A stretch of DNA of 10,784 nucleotides from JAHBVL01 sp963712055. Its GTDB lineage: Bacteria > Chloroflexota > Chloroflexia > Thermomicrobiales > UBA6265. The DNA lies in contig CAVQGN010000011.1 of assembly GCA_963712055.1 (NCBI GenBank), positions 1 to 10,784 on the forward strand. The letters run 5' to 3'. How positions within the stretch are numbered: position 1 is the stretch's first letter; each line of letters begins with the position of its first letter. This document shows, piece after piece, positions 1-7,316 of the stretch. Both the position numbers and the translations under genes were made by a program. Under the pieces are notes generated by a model. That model had not been told where the DNA came from. It was given only the letters and a program-made list of their open reading frames with translations, and ran no database searches.

Positions 1-2460
1 CGTTTTTGATGCTGAGTTCACACACGTACGTAAAGCCTGATTCGAAAAGATGCAACTCGATGAGGATGTCAACGTATCCTCGACCCATCGACTGGGAAGC
101 GGTATTTTCCCGACCACTGCTTCGGCCTCGATGACGGCATCCTCCAATGATAATGAGCGTCCATGGTCGAACGCGGGTTGCCAACTTGCCTCACCCATGG
201 CAGCCCGATTGGTGGAAATCATCTTCTCGTGAATAGGCTGCATCGCTGGAGGAAGTGACACGCCGGCAGTGTCTCGCCGCATGCTCGCCGCTCCGAAGAG
301 GTGCGCAGCCTGCTCATGGTTTCCCTCCACGGTAGCCAAAAAGGCAATGCCCATCAGGCACCAGGACGCCCACCAATCGTCGCCCATCGCTCGAGCCACC
401 GCGAGCGTTTCTGCGAACGAACCTCTAGACGCCTCGATGCGGCCCATGAGCAATGACACCAAGCCTCCGCCATTCCCGCGGGGCCAGTTGGCAGCGAGGG
501 CATCCCCACATTCCAGGAAAAGCGACTCCGATTCTTCGAAGCGTGCAGCCGCTGCTGGGTAATCTTCTCGAGCCACTGCGGTGCTGCCGAACCAGTTCAG
601 CGCCATTGCGATATCCCACGTTTGGCCGAGCTCCCGGAACATGGCGATACTCGAACCCAGCAGTCGCTCCGCGCGCTCAAGATCGCCAAGATGAGTGGCG
701 GCATGGCCACGACCCCGTAGCGCAAGCGCAAGTCCTCGCTGGTCATCGCTTTTCCTGGCTATTTCCAATGCCTGCTCCGTCAATTCGGTCGCTTCCCGCG
801 CTTCGCCCATCCAGAGGGAGAGTGAGCCCATCGCAATCAGCGCCTTGATTCTCAGCGGTCGATCATGACCAGGAAACTGCTTTAGGAAACTCTTGATCCA
901 CTGGTACCCCTCCCGCGCATGACCGTGTAGATACCAGAACCAGGTAAGTGCGGTCGCCAGTTGAAGCCCGTGGCCATACTGTCCGCTACGATGCAACCAG
1001 ACCAAGGCACCTCGCATATTTGGCAGGTCTCTTTCGAGTCGAGCGAACCACCGGTCTCGATCTGGTCCTGACAGCCCGTCTTCGGCGTTCGCGCAGAGGT
1101 TGAGGAAGTAGGTGGCGTGAGCATCTCGCGTCGCCGCTTCCTCTCCAGTCTCGACGAGTTGCTCCAACCCAAACTCTCGGATAACTTCATACATCCCGAA
1201 GCGCAGATCACCTTCGGATGTCTCTACTCGGTGAACCAGACCATGATCCAGAAGCAGAGAAATTGCTGAAATCACTTCCTGATTCAGCGTGTCGCCGTCG
1301 AGAAAGATTGAATCAACTGACTCCATTGGTGCCCCGCCGACAAAGACTGCGAGACGCCGGAACATGGATTCAGCATCGGGAGGTAGCAGGTCATAGCTCC
1401 ATGCGATTGCATCTCGCATTGTCCTGAGCCGATCCGGGGCATCACGGGGTCCTCCAGCCAACAAGGACAACCGATGGCTCAGTTTCGGGAGCAAGTTTTC
1501 TGGATGGAGCATTCGTGTCTGAGCCGCGGCCAATTCGATGGCGAGAGGCAGGCCATCGAGTTGTCGGCAGATCTCCGCAATTGTCGAAGCATTCGATGGT
1601 GTGAGATCGAAACGTGGATCGAGTGCTTGCGCCCGGGCGACAAATAGCCTCACTGCCTCGCTCTCAGAAATTGGCGCGAAGGAATCGATCTCCTCGGGAA
1701 GGTCCAAGGGCGGAACTGGATAGGTGAATTCTCCTGATATCTGCAGTCGCGCTCTGCTCGTGACCAAAAAACGTGCGTGGGAGGTTTTACGAACGATTTC
1801 GCTGATGAAAGGAGCTGTTTCCGTCACATGCTCAAAGTTGTCAATGATGACAAGCACATGTCGATGCTGAAGTGTCGCGAATATCGCTTCCATGGTTTGG
1901 GTCGAGCCGGAATCGAGAACACCAATTGAACGCGCAAAGGTCGGGATGACGAGTGATGGACTGGAAATGTATGCGAGCGCGACGAACATAACGCCGTCGG
2001 AAAAGTCGCCTCCCAACTCGTGAGCAACCTGCAGTGCGAGCGCCGTCTTGCCGACTCCGCCCGGCCCGGTAAGCGTGACAACTCGCACATTGTTCCGACG
2101 AAGCAACGATGCAACCGCCGACACTTCTTGTTCGCGACCGACGAACGACGACGTGGCGTACGGCAAAGCTGAGGATTCGCCCCGCGCGTCAAGACTCCTC
2201 GCTCGTCGTCTTGGAATCGATGCTTCAAGAGTTGAGCGCTCGTCGTCATTCAGCTGAAGTGCGCTCGCAAGTGACCGCACGGTTGATGGATATGGATGCT
2301 GGTGCTCGGCTCTTTCGAGCGCTCCTATCGTGTTGGGTGTCAAGTTTGCCATGGCAGCCAGCTCCTCTTGCGTGAGTCCTGCGGATTCCCGCAGAGCTCG
2401 CAATTGGTCCGCAAATGAACGCGAACTGACCGGTCTTCTAGTGTGATCGCGGTCTTCCAT
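1..2460 (-). CDS. HTH / NB-ARC ATPase / TPR-repeat regulator (STAND family), 3' end beyond window
   Basis: I read this frame through from 2460 to position 1 and found no stop, so at least 820 residues are present and the C-terminus lies outside the window. Residues 16-75 are an XRE-like helix-turn-helix (LRALRESAGLTQEELA, then TPNTIGALERAE). SSFVGREQEV at 104-113 opens an NB-ARC-type ATPase with Walker A GPGGVGKT (132-139), Walker B HVLVIIDNFEHV (201-212), the VTSRARL sensor stretch (233-239) and GLPLAIELAA (303-312). From about residue 430 to 760 the chain is helical and TPR-like (repeated ALxxRG, AxxxFEES). GRSLSLEDAVIEAE near 787-800 resembles the end of the repeat region in this family, so the true stop is probably close. 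Known members are signal-transducing ATPases that act as transcription regulators; the effector here is unknown. The ATG at 2460 is the only start that keeps the HTH whole. It has no good Shine-Dalgarno site, only GGGG directly before it. It is divergent from the cupin/SnoaL gene and may control it. Confidence 0.9.
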   Translation of the reverse strand, partial: MEDRDHTRRPVSSRSFADQLRALRESAGLTQEELAAMANLTPNTIGALERAEHQHPYPSTVRSLASALQLNDDERSTLEASIPRRRARSLDARGESSALPYATSSFVGREQEVSAVASLLRRNNVRVVTLTGPGGVGKTALALQVAHELGGDFSDGVMFVALAYISSPSLVIPTFARSIGVLDSGSTQTMEAIFATLQHRHVLVIIDNFEHVTETAPFISEIVRKTSHARFLVTSRARLQISGEFTYPVPPLDLPEEIDSFAPISESEAVRLFVARAQALDPRFDLTPSNASTIAEICRQLDGLPLAIELAAAQTRMLHPENLLPKLSHRLSLLAGGPRDAPDRLRTMRDAIAWSYDLLPPDAESMFRRLAVFVGGAPMESVDSIFLDGDTLNQEVISAISLLLDHGLVHRVETSEGDLRFGMYEVIREFGLEQLVETGEEAATRDAHATYFLNLCANAEDGLSGPDRDRWFARLERDLPNMRGALVWLHRSGQYGHGLQLATALTWFWYLHGHAREGYQWIKSFLKQFPGHDRPLRIKALIAMGSLSLWMGEAREATELTEQALEIARKSDDQRGLALALRGRGHAATHLGDLERAERLLGSSIAMFRELGQTWDIAMALNWFGSTAVAREDYPAAAARFEESESLFLECGDALAANWPRGNGGGLVSLLMGRIEASRGSFAETLAVARAMGDDWWASWCLMGIAFLATVEGNHEQAAHLFGAASMRRDTAGVSLPPAMQPIHEKMISTNRAAMGEASWQPAFDHGRSLSLEDAVIEAEAVVGKIPLPSRWVEDTLTSSSSCIFSNQALRTCVNSASKT

Positions 2461-2511
2461 CCCCAGATCCGATACAGGTGTTGCGACCAGACTTAGAAGT
2501 GGATAGGCAAG

Positions 2512-2533
2512 TGGTGGTGAGGAATTGGTGGTG
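2512..2533. repeat. 8-bp direct repeat TGGTGGTG in a divergent intergenic region
   Basis: TGGTGGTG occurs at 2512-2519 and again at 2526-2533, a 14-bp period, inside the 92-bp gap between the divergent HTH-ATPase gene and the SnoaL/cupin gene. It could be a binding site for the HTH regulator. It could equally be chance in a G/T-rich stretch. No convincing -35/-10 pair was recognised for either gene. Confidence 0.25.
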
Positions 2534-2552
2534 TTCCTTCATCCAAGAGACC

Positions 2553-3926
2553 ATGCTAAAGGAAGATAAAGCAGATGATGCAATTAGTATGGACGGAACA
2601 TCTCTGGTGTCAACCCTACGTGGCGCTAATAGCGTTCAATCGACAACTCGCTCCCGGAATGGGTCGTTGATTCGCGTTTCTTTCATTTTCGCGACTCTTA
2701 CCCTCGTGGTCGCGTGGATCCTGGCCTTTGTCAGTCTGGTGCCGTTGGTCATTCCAACTCAACGATCGACATCGGACCGTGCCGACGTTGAGCTTGTCAG
2801 AGAGTATTACGCGGCGATCAATCGCTATCTCGACTCTGGAAGTTCCGATAACCTGGCGCAACTCGTGGACGAAAACCTGATCGATACCGCTGCACAAGCG
2901 TCGGGAGAATTCGGAGTTGATGCCTTGGAACGGCAGCTTTCACAGTTTCGGACGATTGCGCCGAACGCCAGGCTATCAACCGATCTGGTGCTTGCCGATG
3001 ATCGTGTTGTTGTCTCTCGCGTTTTCGTGGAATCAGAGTCAGCTCCTGAGGTCCTGGGCCTGAGACTCGACGAAAGTGGCTGGATTTGGCCGCCGTACGA
3101 GGTGTTTCGGATCGCGAACAGGAAGATTGTGGAACGTCGGTACGACCGCGTGCATTTCTCAGCACAAACGTTTCAGTCAGTTCCGTACGACTACGCGATG
3201 CCAACTGACAGAACGTTGTACGCGTCGGCAGAGCCGGTTCCACCTGGTTATCTAGGAAGTCGCCAAACCGGGAACATGCCACAAATCATTCACGTGCTCG
3301 CCGGTGAAGTCCAGGTGGAGCTCGTCGGTGCATACGAGCGTTTAAACGAACAGGGACTCTTCCTAATTGACGCGAATTTTGATAGGTCAAGAGTTGCTGG
3401 CGTTCGTGCGGTCAGGGTGTCCGCTGGGGCCATCGTTATTATTCCCCCCAGCAGTATTCACGTCCTGACGAATGCTACGACTCGCAAGGCATCCATTGTA
3501 CGTCTTGATTTGTTGCCAGAGGTCGATGAAACGGGCGATATAGTCTGGCCCAATACTCCGGCAGAGATTGATGCTGCAGCTGTCGGGCTCGGCCGCATGC
3601 TGCTTCAAATCGAGACCAAAGCGTTCAGTGAGAACGCGCATATCGAATTCGGCCTGCTCACTGTTCCCAGCGGCGCTCGTCTACCGATTGCTAAATCTTC
3701 CAGGTTGCTGATTCTGACTTCTTACTCAAACACGCTCACTGTCGTGAACGATCTTGCCGGGTTGGAAGAAACGGTACAAATCGCGGATGATTCAGCGTTC
3801 CTCCATTCCACGGCCAACGACCTCAACGTCCTGGTACCCCGAGCTCTCACCAAAGCATTCCTGGTCAACTCTGGATCTGATCCGATCACTGTCCAAGTCA
3901 TTGCTGTCATCGACCCTGATGCATAG
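2553..3926 (+). CDS. Membrane-anchored SnoaL-like / double cupin-like protein
   Basis: This is a 457-residue protein counted from the ATG at 2553. A basic cytoplasmic N-terminus of about 38 residues precedes one long hydrophobic helix (about 39-68), giving a signal-anchor topology with the rest outside the membrane. Residues 78-205 resemble a SnoaL/NTF2-like fold (ELVREYYAAINRYLDSG start, then paired strands ending RIANRKIVERRYD). Residues 215-320 look like a cupin: GxVxVEL strands, then GAIVIIPPSSIHVLTN (292-307), which matches cupin motif 2, G(X)5PX(G/S)(X)2H(X)3N. The usual HxH...E of motif 1 is absent, so metal binding is doubtful. Residues 348-455 look like a second, more degenerate cupin barrel. 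The open frame extends to a GTG at 2478, but that extension lacks a ribosome binding site and crowds the divergent gene; AAGAGA lies just before the ATG at 2553. The substrate is unknown. A binding or sensing role is inferred. Confidence 0.82.
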   Translation: MLKEDKADDAISMDGTSLVSTLRGANSVQSTTRSRNGSLIRVSFIFATLTLVVAWILAFVSLVPLVIPTQRSTSDRADVELVREYYAAINRYLDSGSSDNLAQLVDENLIDTAAQASGEFGVDALERQLSQFRTIAPNARLSTDLVLADDRVVVSRVFVESESAPEVLGLRLDESGWIWPPYEVFRIANRKIVERRYDRVHFSAQTFQSVPYDYAMPTDRTLYASAEPVPPGYLGSRQTGNMPQIIHVLAGEVQVELVGAYERLNEQGLFLIDANFDRSRVAGVRAVRVSAGAIVIIPPSSIHVLTNATTRKASIVRLDLLPEVDETGDIVWPNTPAEIDAAAVGLGRMLLQIETKAFSENAHIEFGLLTVPSGARLPIAKSSRLLILTSYSNTLTVVNDLAGLEETVQIADDSAFLHSTANDLNVLVPRALTKAFLVNSGSDPITVQVIAVIDPDA

Positions 3927-3957
3927 GTCAATTGCCTCAAGAAGATTTCTCGAGAGC

Positions 3958-3990
3958 TTCCAGCACGGCTTCAATGATCTGTCGCTGGAA
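3958..3990. terminator. Possible weak bidirectional hairpin between convergent genes
   Basis: TTCCAGC (3958-3964) and GCTGGAA (3984-3990) form a perfect 7-bp inverted repeat with a 19-base loop. It lies in the 81-bp gap between two convergent genes, where a terminator is expected. There is no T-run after it on either strand and the loop is long, so support is weak. Confidence 0.25.
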
Positions 3991-4007
3991 AAGGTTCCCT
4001 GCCGTCG

Positions 4008-4892
4008 CTACTCAGTGACCACGATCGTTCCCGTCATGTTGGGATGGAACTCGCAGAAGTAGGTGAACTCCCCAGCTTCTTCAAACGTAAACGAAAAGGA
4101 CTCGCCATTTGCGATCGTCCCAGACTGAAATCCGCTGCCTGAGGGATCCTGGGTTGCTGTGTGCGGAACCCCGTCCGTGTTTGTCCAGGTCACCGTATCT
4201 CCCACTGAGACCTCAAGGTTCGATGGCGTGAAGGCAAAGTCGGCGATGGTCACCTCAAGGGTTGTCGCGGCTCCATCCGCGGAATCACCGTCGGCTTGCT
4301 CCTCGCCCTCCTGCGCAGCGGTGTCGGGCGTTGCTTCGGATGCTGGCTCGACTGCCTCAGACTCTTCACCACCAACCAGGAACACGTGAAGCGTTGAGCT
4401 TCCGTCGCCATCGTCGATCAGCCAGGCGATACCGGAAACACCAGAATTGTTCAGTGGCTCGATACCGAACTGGAGATCGGTTCCGTTGACAAGGTTGCCG
4501 CCAACGTTACCGCAGGCAATGAAGTTTTGGAGATTCTCCTCACTCTCGTGCACCATCAGCATATGCTCGGAATCGATGAAAGCCGAAAGAGGCGCGTCGA
4601 TTGGTGTCGACGCTGAGATAACCGTGACGGCTGATTCGCTCCCGACGGATTCAACGGTGGCAGCCGGATCCCAGAAGTTGATGTAGTCATTGCCGATATT
4701 GCCGAGCGGAATGGTGATTTCACCAGGTTGATCGCATGTGCCTTTGTGGAGGTGACTCGGATGTCCCGCGGACGCCCCGTCCTGGGCAATGGCACGCTGG
4801 ACTGTGGCACCTGCCGCTATCGAAGCAGCGAGCAGTGCGATCGCGGCGGCGAATGCAAGGATATAGCGCGCTGGTGATGATGACGGCTGCAT
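4008..4892 (-). CDS. Secreted cupredoxin (plastocyanin/amicyanin-like) with extra N-terminal His/Cys module
   Basis: This is a 294-residue exported protein. Residues 10-36 form a signal peptide ending near ATVQRAIAQ. The C-terminal domain (about 211-294) is a blue-copper cupredoxin: IADFAFTPSNLEVSVGDTV and TWTN strands, then a full type-1 copper ligand set of His244 (GVPHTAT), Cys280, His283 and Met286 (FCEFHPNMTG). It should carry a mononuclear electron-transfer copper outside the membrane. Residues 40-175 form a separate beta-rich module opening with HPSHLHKGTC (44-53) and holding a second cysteine at 127. This module could bind metal or form a disulfide, but I do not recognise a named domain. 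An acidic, Ala/Glu-rich linker (about 176-210) joins the two. The start is well supported by AAAAGGAGAGG five bases before the ATG. No redox partner gene is adjacent. It is convergent with the SnoaL/cupin gene. Confidence 0.93.
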   Translation of the reverse strand: MQPSSSPARYILAFAAAIALLAASIAAGATVQRAIAQDGASAGHPSHLHKGTCDQPGEITIPLGNIGNDYINFWDPAATVESVGSESAVTVISASTPIDAPLSAFIDSEHMLMVHESEENLQNFIACGNVGGNLVNGTDLQFGIEPLNNSGVSGIAWLIDDGDGSSTLHVFLVGGEESEAVEPASEATPDTAAQEGEEQADGDSADGAATTLEVTIADFAFTPSNLEVSVGDTVTWTNTDGVPHTATQDPSGSGFQSGTIANGESFSFTFEEAGEFTYFCEFHPNMTGTIVVTE

Positions 4893-5273
4893 AGACCTCT
4901 CCTTTTGAACTCGACATGGTGCCGGTGTCGACTGGGGTTTGGCCTATGGTACGACACTCTGATCGCATAGGGGCAAAACGTCTCCGCGGATCGATGACAT
5001 CATCGGTTCGCAAGCAGCACTGAAAATGCGTCGATCTGCCTGTCTATTCGCCATGTCCAAGCAGCTTTGAATCGAGACGCTGCGCGAAAGATTGCCAATT
5101 CCCCGGGCGGCAACGCAGCTCCAAAACGCGGCCACGATATCTAGATGGGTACTGCACTCGTCCGGTTATTGGGCTCATGGTTTTCGGCGAGCAAGGCGTC
5201 GCGTAACCGATCGAGGTGGTTGTTCGTCATAACTGGCAACGGAATCGCATGGAATCGTGAGAGGAATGTCGGG
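4893..5273. other. Divergent intergenic region between cupredoxin and Tat-exported protein
   Basis: This is 381 bp with no gene I can support. It should contain the promoters of both flanking divergent genes. The plus-strand frame of the downstream gene is open back to 5145, but the 43 extra residues would precede a complete Tat signal peptide and are unlikely to be translated. The region contains one compact palindrome (4992-5005). I saw no RNA gene and no convincing sigma-70 box pair. Confidence 0.6.
4992..5005. promoter_or_regulatory. Candidate operator palindrome CGATGA-CA-TCATCG
   Basis: Two perfect 6-bp arms (CGATGA and TCATCG) surround a 2-bp centre, about 100 bp upstream of the cupredoxin start and 270 bp upstream of the Tat protein start. 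The size and symmetry suit a dimeric repressor site. No regulator can be assigned, and a palindrome of this size can arise by chance. Confidence 0.25.
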
Positions 5274-5753
5274 ATGGCAACGCAGGGAGCTCAGGTAACC
5301 CGACGAGACGTGATGAAGGGTGTGACCGGCTTGGGCCTGGCGGCTTCGGCTGTGCTAGGGACCTCAGCAATGATGCGGGCGCAGGACGAGCAGATGGAAG
5401 AGCATCCCGTGGTGGGCTTCTGGGATCTGGGGATTCCTCCAGGAGGACACGTGCTGTTCCATGCCGATGGGACCTACCAGGAAGTGAACGCACTCGGGCT
5501 CGGAAGTGCGTTAGGCATCTGGCGAGAAACTGGAACACGGTCCGTCGAGGTCATTGTCATCTTTCCCAATGCGAATCCCGATGCCCCACAGATGAGTCCG
5601 GAGAAAATGACGGTGTGGTGGTCGATTGAAGTCGATGATTCCGGAGCCAGCCTGAGTGGCCCGACAGTGTGGGAAATGGGACTTGAGTCAGGAGAAGGCT
5701 TTTTTAGCGGCCAGCGGATTTCGTTTGAATCGATGCCAGTTCCAGAGCGCTGA
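5274..5753 (+). CDS. Tat-exported lipocalin-like protein of unknown function
   Basis: This is 159 residues from the ATG at 5274, which has GAGAGGA about nine bases upstream. The N-terminus is a Tat signal: TRRDVMKG (9-16) with the twin arginines at 10-11, then a mild hydrophobic stretch (17-33) and a likely cleavage near MRAQ (34-37). The mature part is short and beta-rich. It has VVGFW (46-50), resembling the G-x-W opening of lipocalin-like barrels, then HVLFHADGTYQEV (59-71) and GIWRETG (81-87), a strand pattern common in exported lipocalin-like hypothetical proteins. Tat export suggests folding before transport, sometimes with a cofactor, but no cofactor ligand cluster is visible. It is convergent with the GYD gene downstream. 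An alternative start at 5145 would bury the Tat signal inside the protein and is rejected. Confidence 0.82.
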   Translation: MATQGAQVTRRDVMKGVTGLGLAASAVLGTSAMMRAQDEQMEEHPVVGFWDLGIPPGGHVLFHADGTYQEVNALGLGSALGIWRETGTRSVEVIVIFPNANPDAPQMSPEKMTVWWSIEVDDSGASLSGPTVWEMGLESGEGFFSGQRISFESMPVPER

Positions 5754-5964
5754 CGAATCACTTGGCCAGCCGCCAGAAACGGCGATTCAGGGAAACCAGC
5801 AACGGCCCAACCGAAGCCGGACCGTTCCGGGTTGTCACGCTGTCGATTTACGTGCAAAGATCCATCACTTTTTCACCGACGATTTCGATGGTGCAGGAGG
5901 TGTACGCGTAGGCAGTATCGTCATCCCCATTGCCTTTGCACCGTCGTTGCGGTCAGTTCGCTTT

Positions 5965-6294
5965 TCAGGACAGCAGCTGGTGGACTCCAGCCACCTCACC
6001 GGCCTGAGCGATCGTCGCCATACCTACTTCGACACTGATCAGAACCGTCGTCTTGACATCGGCAACCGCGCCTGCGGCTGACGCCACCAACACCGACGAG
6101 GCCGTGGAAACATTGTCGCCGCACTCATCGATGAGGATCTGATCGTAATCACCGAAGGCAAACCTGGCCAAAATGATGTTGGCACAATTCCGCTCGATCA
6201 ACGGCCGCATCGCTTCGATCCGATTATCCGGATCTTTGAGCTGGGGCGCCCATGCTTCCGGGGTGTAGGACACCTGAACCATTGATGCATTCAT
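5965..6294 (-). CDS. GYD-domain protein
   Basis: This 109-residue protein covers essentially the whole GYD family domain. Recognisable parts are VSYTPEAWAPQLKDPDNR (8-25), EAMRPLIE (27-34), the signature FAFGDYDQILI (45-55), the helix region NVSTASSVLVASAAGAV (61-77) and VKTTVLISVEVG (80-91). Family members are small ferredoxin-like alpha/beta proteins, often linked to stress or regulation, but their biochemical role is not established. The start at 6294 is supported by AAAGGA about nine bases upstream. An internal ATG at residue 5 is possible but further from that site. It lies 220 bp downstream of the membrane protein on the same strand, so cotranscription is possible but not shown. Confidence 0.88.
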   Translation of the reverse strand: MNASMVQVSYTPEAWAPQLKDPDNRIEAMRPLIERNCANIILARFAFGDYDQILIDECGDNVSTASSVLVASAAGAVADVKTTVLISVEVGMATIAQAGEVAGVHQLLS

Positions 6295-6490
6295 CGAGAC
6301 GTCCTTTCTGACGGGCTGCCGACACGGTCAGTTACGGGGTTCCTGACGATGTGTGTCTTGGAACCTGATGACGGTTGACGGGGATTAGGCATAAGAGTCT
6401 ACTGCCAGGCCTCGTGCGAACAGACCCTTCAACACGATCCAGCCATCTCACCATCACAAGAGCTAGCACAAGGCAGTTCGGATTGGAGCT

Positions 6491-6512
6491 TCCCGCGATT
6501 GAGCCGCGGCAG
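6491..6512 (-). terminator. Possible GC-rich hairpin after the membrane protein gene
   Basis: Just after the membrane protein stop, the minus strand reads CCGCG, a 7-base loop GCTCAAT, then CGCGG. The arms pair perfectly, and the position directly behind a stop codon fits a terminator. There is no following T-run, so this would not be a standard intrinsic terminator. Confidence 0.25.
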
Positions 6513-6514
6513 AG

Positions 6515-7177
6515 TCAGGCTGGTGCCACCTCGTGAACTTCGGATGTCTCCTGTTGCAGCGAGCCGGTCTTGAACTGACGCCAGCCCAGCGGGGCCAACA
6601 CAGCGGTGTAGACCAGCGCTGTTAATGGCCATGCGATTTCAACAACCTCGCCGCCAGCCTGAACGAGCAGAAACACTGGGGCGGTCAGAATCAGTCCTAT
6701 GCCGACCCAGGGTTCGAGGAGCCTGCCTTTCAACAAACCGATGCCAATCAACGCCCCAACGATGGGGAAGAGTGGCAAAGTGATCACCACTGGCAACATG
6801 ATGCTCCGGTCATAGAGATCCCAGATATCCGCGTCGATCCCTGCATCGGTCATTGCTTTCTGCAACACACGGCCCATCATCGCGCCAGTGCTGGCTGCGG
6901 GGCTGATCAAGCCCAGGGCGGCGAGAACAATACCGAACTTCGGATATCGCACGCCAACCACTCCTGCCAGCGTGACAAATATCGGAATGAAGAGGATCAA
7001 GGCATAGAAGCCGATCATGCCCTCGACATAGCTATCCAAATCATTTGGATTACGTCCAATGTCAAGAGTGAAGGTCAGTGCCGCAATCAACAACAGCACT
7101 GGGCCAAGAACGAACGCCAGACCTTTCGCTTTCTGCAGCAGTTCGTCATATCGAGAATCGTTACTTATGGACTTCAT
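6515..7177 (-). CDS. Six-helix integral membrane protein, paralogue of the gene at the right edge
   Basis: This 220-residue protein has about six hydrophobic helices (roughly 19-38, 54-77, 81-104, 128-148, 156-174 and 181-198). A soluble loop of about 25 residues lies between helices 3 and 4, and the C-terminus is a short polar tail. No catalytic motif or named family is recognised. Helices 4-5 (LPLFPIVGALIGIGLLKGR, then GLILTAPVFLLVQ) align by eye with the product at 10209-10784 (GLLFPLSWVLIGAGLLRSK, then ALIAVGPSFFVFQ), so the two are probably paralogues. The ATG at 7177 follows GAGGTGA at good spacing. It lies 139 bp downstream of the response regulator on the same strand. Involvement in the same signalling unit, for example as a target or sensor partner, is inferred from position only. 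Confidence 0.82.
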   Translation of the reverse strand: MKSISNDSRYDELLQKAKGLAFVLGPVLLLIAALTFTLDIGRNPNDLDSYVEGMIGFYALILFIPIFVTLAGVVGVRYPKFGIVLAALGLISPAASTGAMMGRVLQKAMTDAGIDADIWDLYDRSIMLPVVITLPLFPIVGALIGIGLLKGRLLEPWVGIGLILTAPVFLLVQAGGEVVEIAWPLTALVYTAVLAPLGWRQFKTGSLQQETSEVHEVAPA

Positions 7178-7201
7178 TGGTTCACCTCGATTGGTTTTGG
7201 G

Positions 7202-7268
7202 ACAAACCTCTCCCTACTCCCGCATCTTTTGGAAAATGCGGGATTTTCTGATTCGGTTTGTGGAGAGG
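7202..7268. promoter_or_regulatory. Nested and competing inverted repeats in the gap between response regulator and membrane protein
   Basis: CCCGCAT (7219-7225) and ATGCGGG (7236-7242) form a perfect 7-bp stem with a 10-base loop. Around it, ACAAACC (7202-7208) can pair with GGTTTGT (7255-7261), while the overlapping CCTCTCC (7207-7213) can pair with GGAGAGG (7262-7268). The last two pairings exclude each other. In the minus-strand transcript this lies after the response regulator stop and just before the ribosome binding site of the membrane protein gene. It could be a processing or attenuation structure. No U-run follows the central hairpin on the minus strand, so it is not a classic terminator for that direction. 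Confidence 0.4.
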
Positions 7269-7316
7269 GTCTGCGTTACGGTCCGGACAACTATCCGAGT
7301 CGAAGAATCGTGGAGA

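Noticed and set aside
1824..2249. Minus-strand 141-codon open frame inside the ATPase region
   Set aside because: It is an out-of-frame reading of the HTH-ATPase gene, rich in Arg and Ser with no domain logic. The correct frame shows Walker A and B motifs.
2478..2552. GTG start at 2478 for the SnoaL/cupin protein
   Set aside because: It has no ribosome binding site, would leave only 17 bp to the divergent gene, and adds residues without family-like character; the ATG at 2553 is preferred.
5145..5273. N-terminal extension of the Tat-exported protein from the ATG at 5145
   Set aside because: It would place 43 residues before a complete Tat signal peptide. The ATG at 5274 has a better ribosome binding site and gives a normal signal position.
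5656..6081. Plus-strand 141-codon open frame crossing the Tat protein end and the GYD gene
   Set aside because: It overlaps two well-supported genes in other frames and has no ribosome binding site or motif.
6375..6403. TTGACG followed 17 bp later by TCTACT on the plus strand as a promoter
   Set aside because: The -10 match is poor and no plus-strand gene lies downstream; the next genes are on the minus strand.
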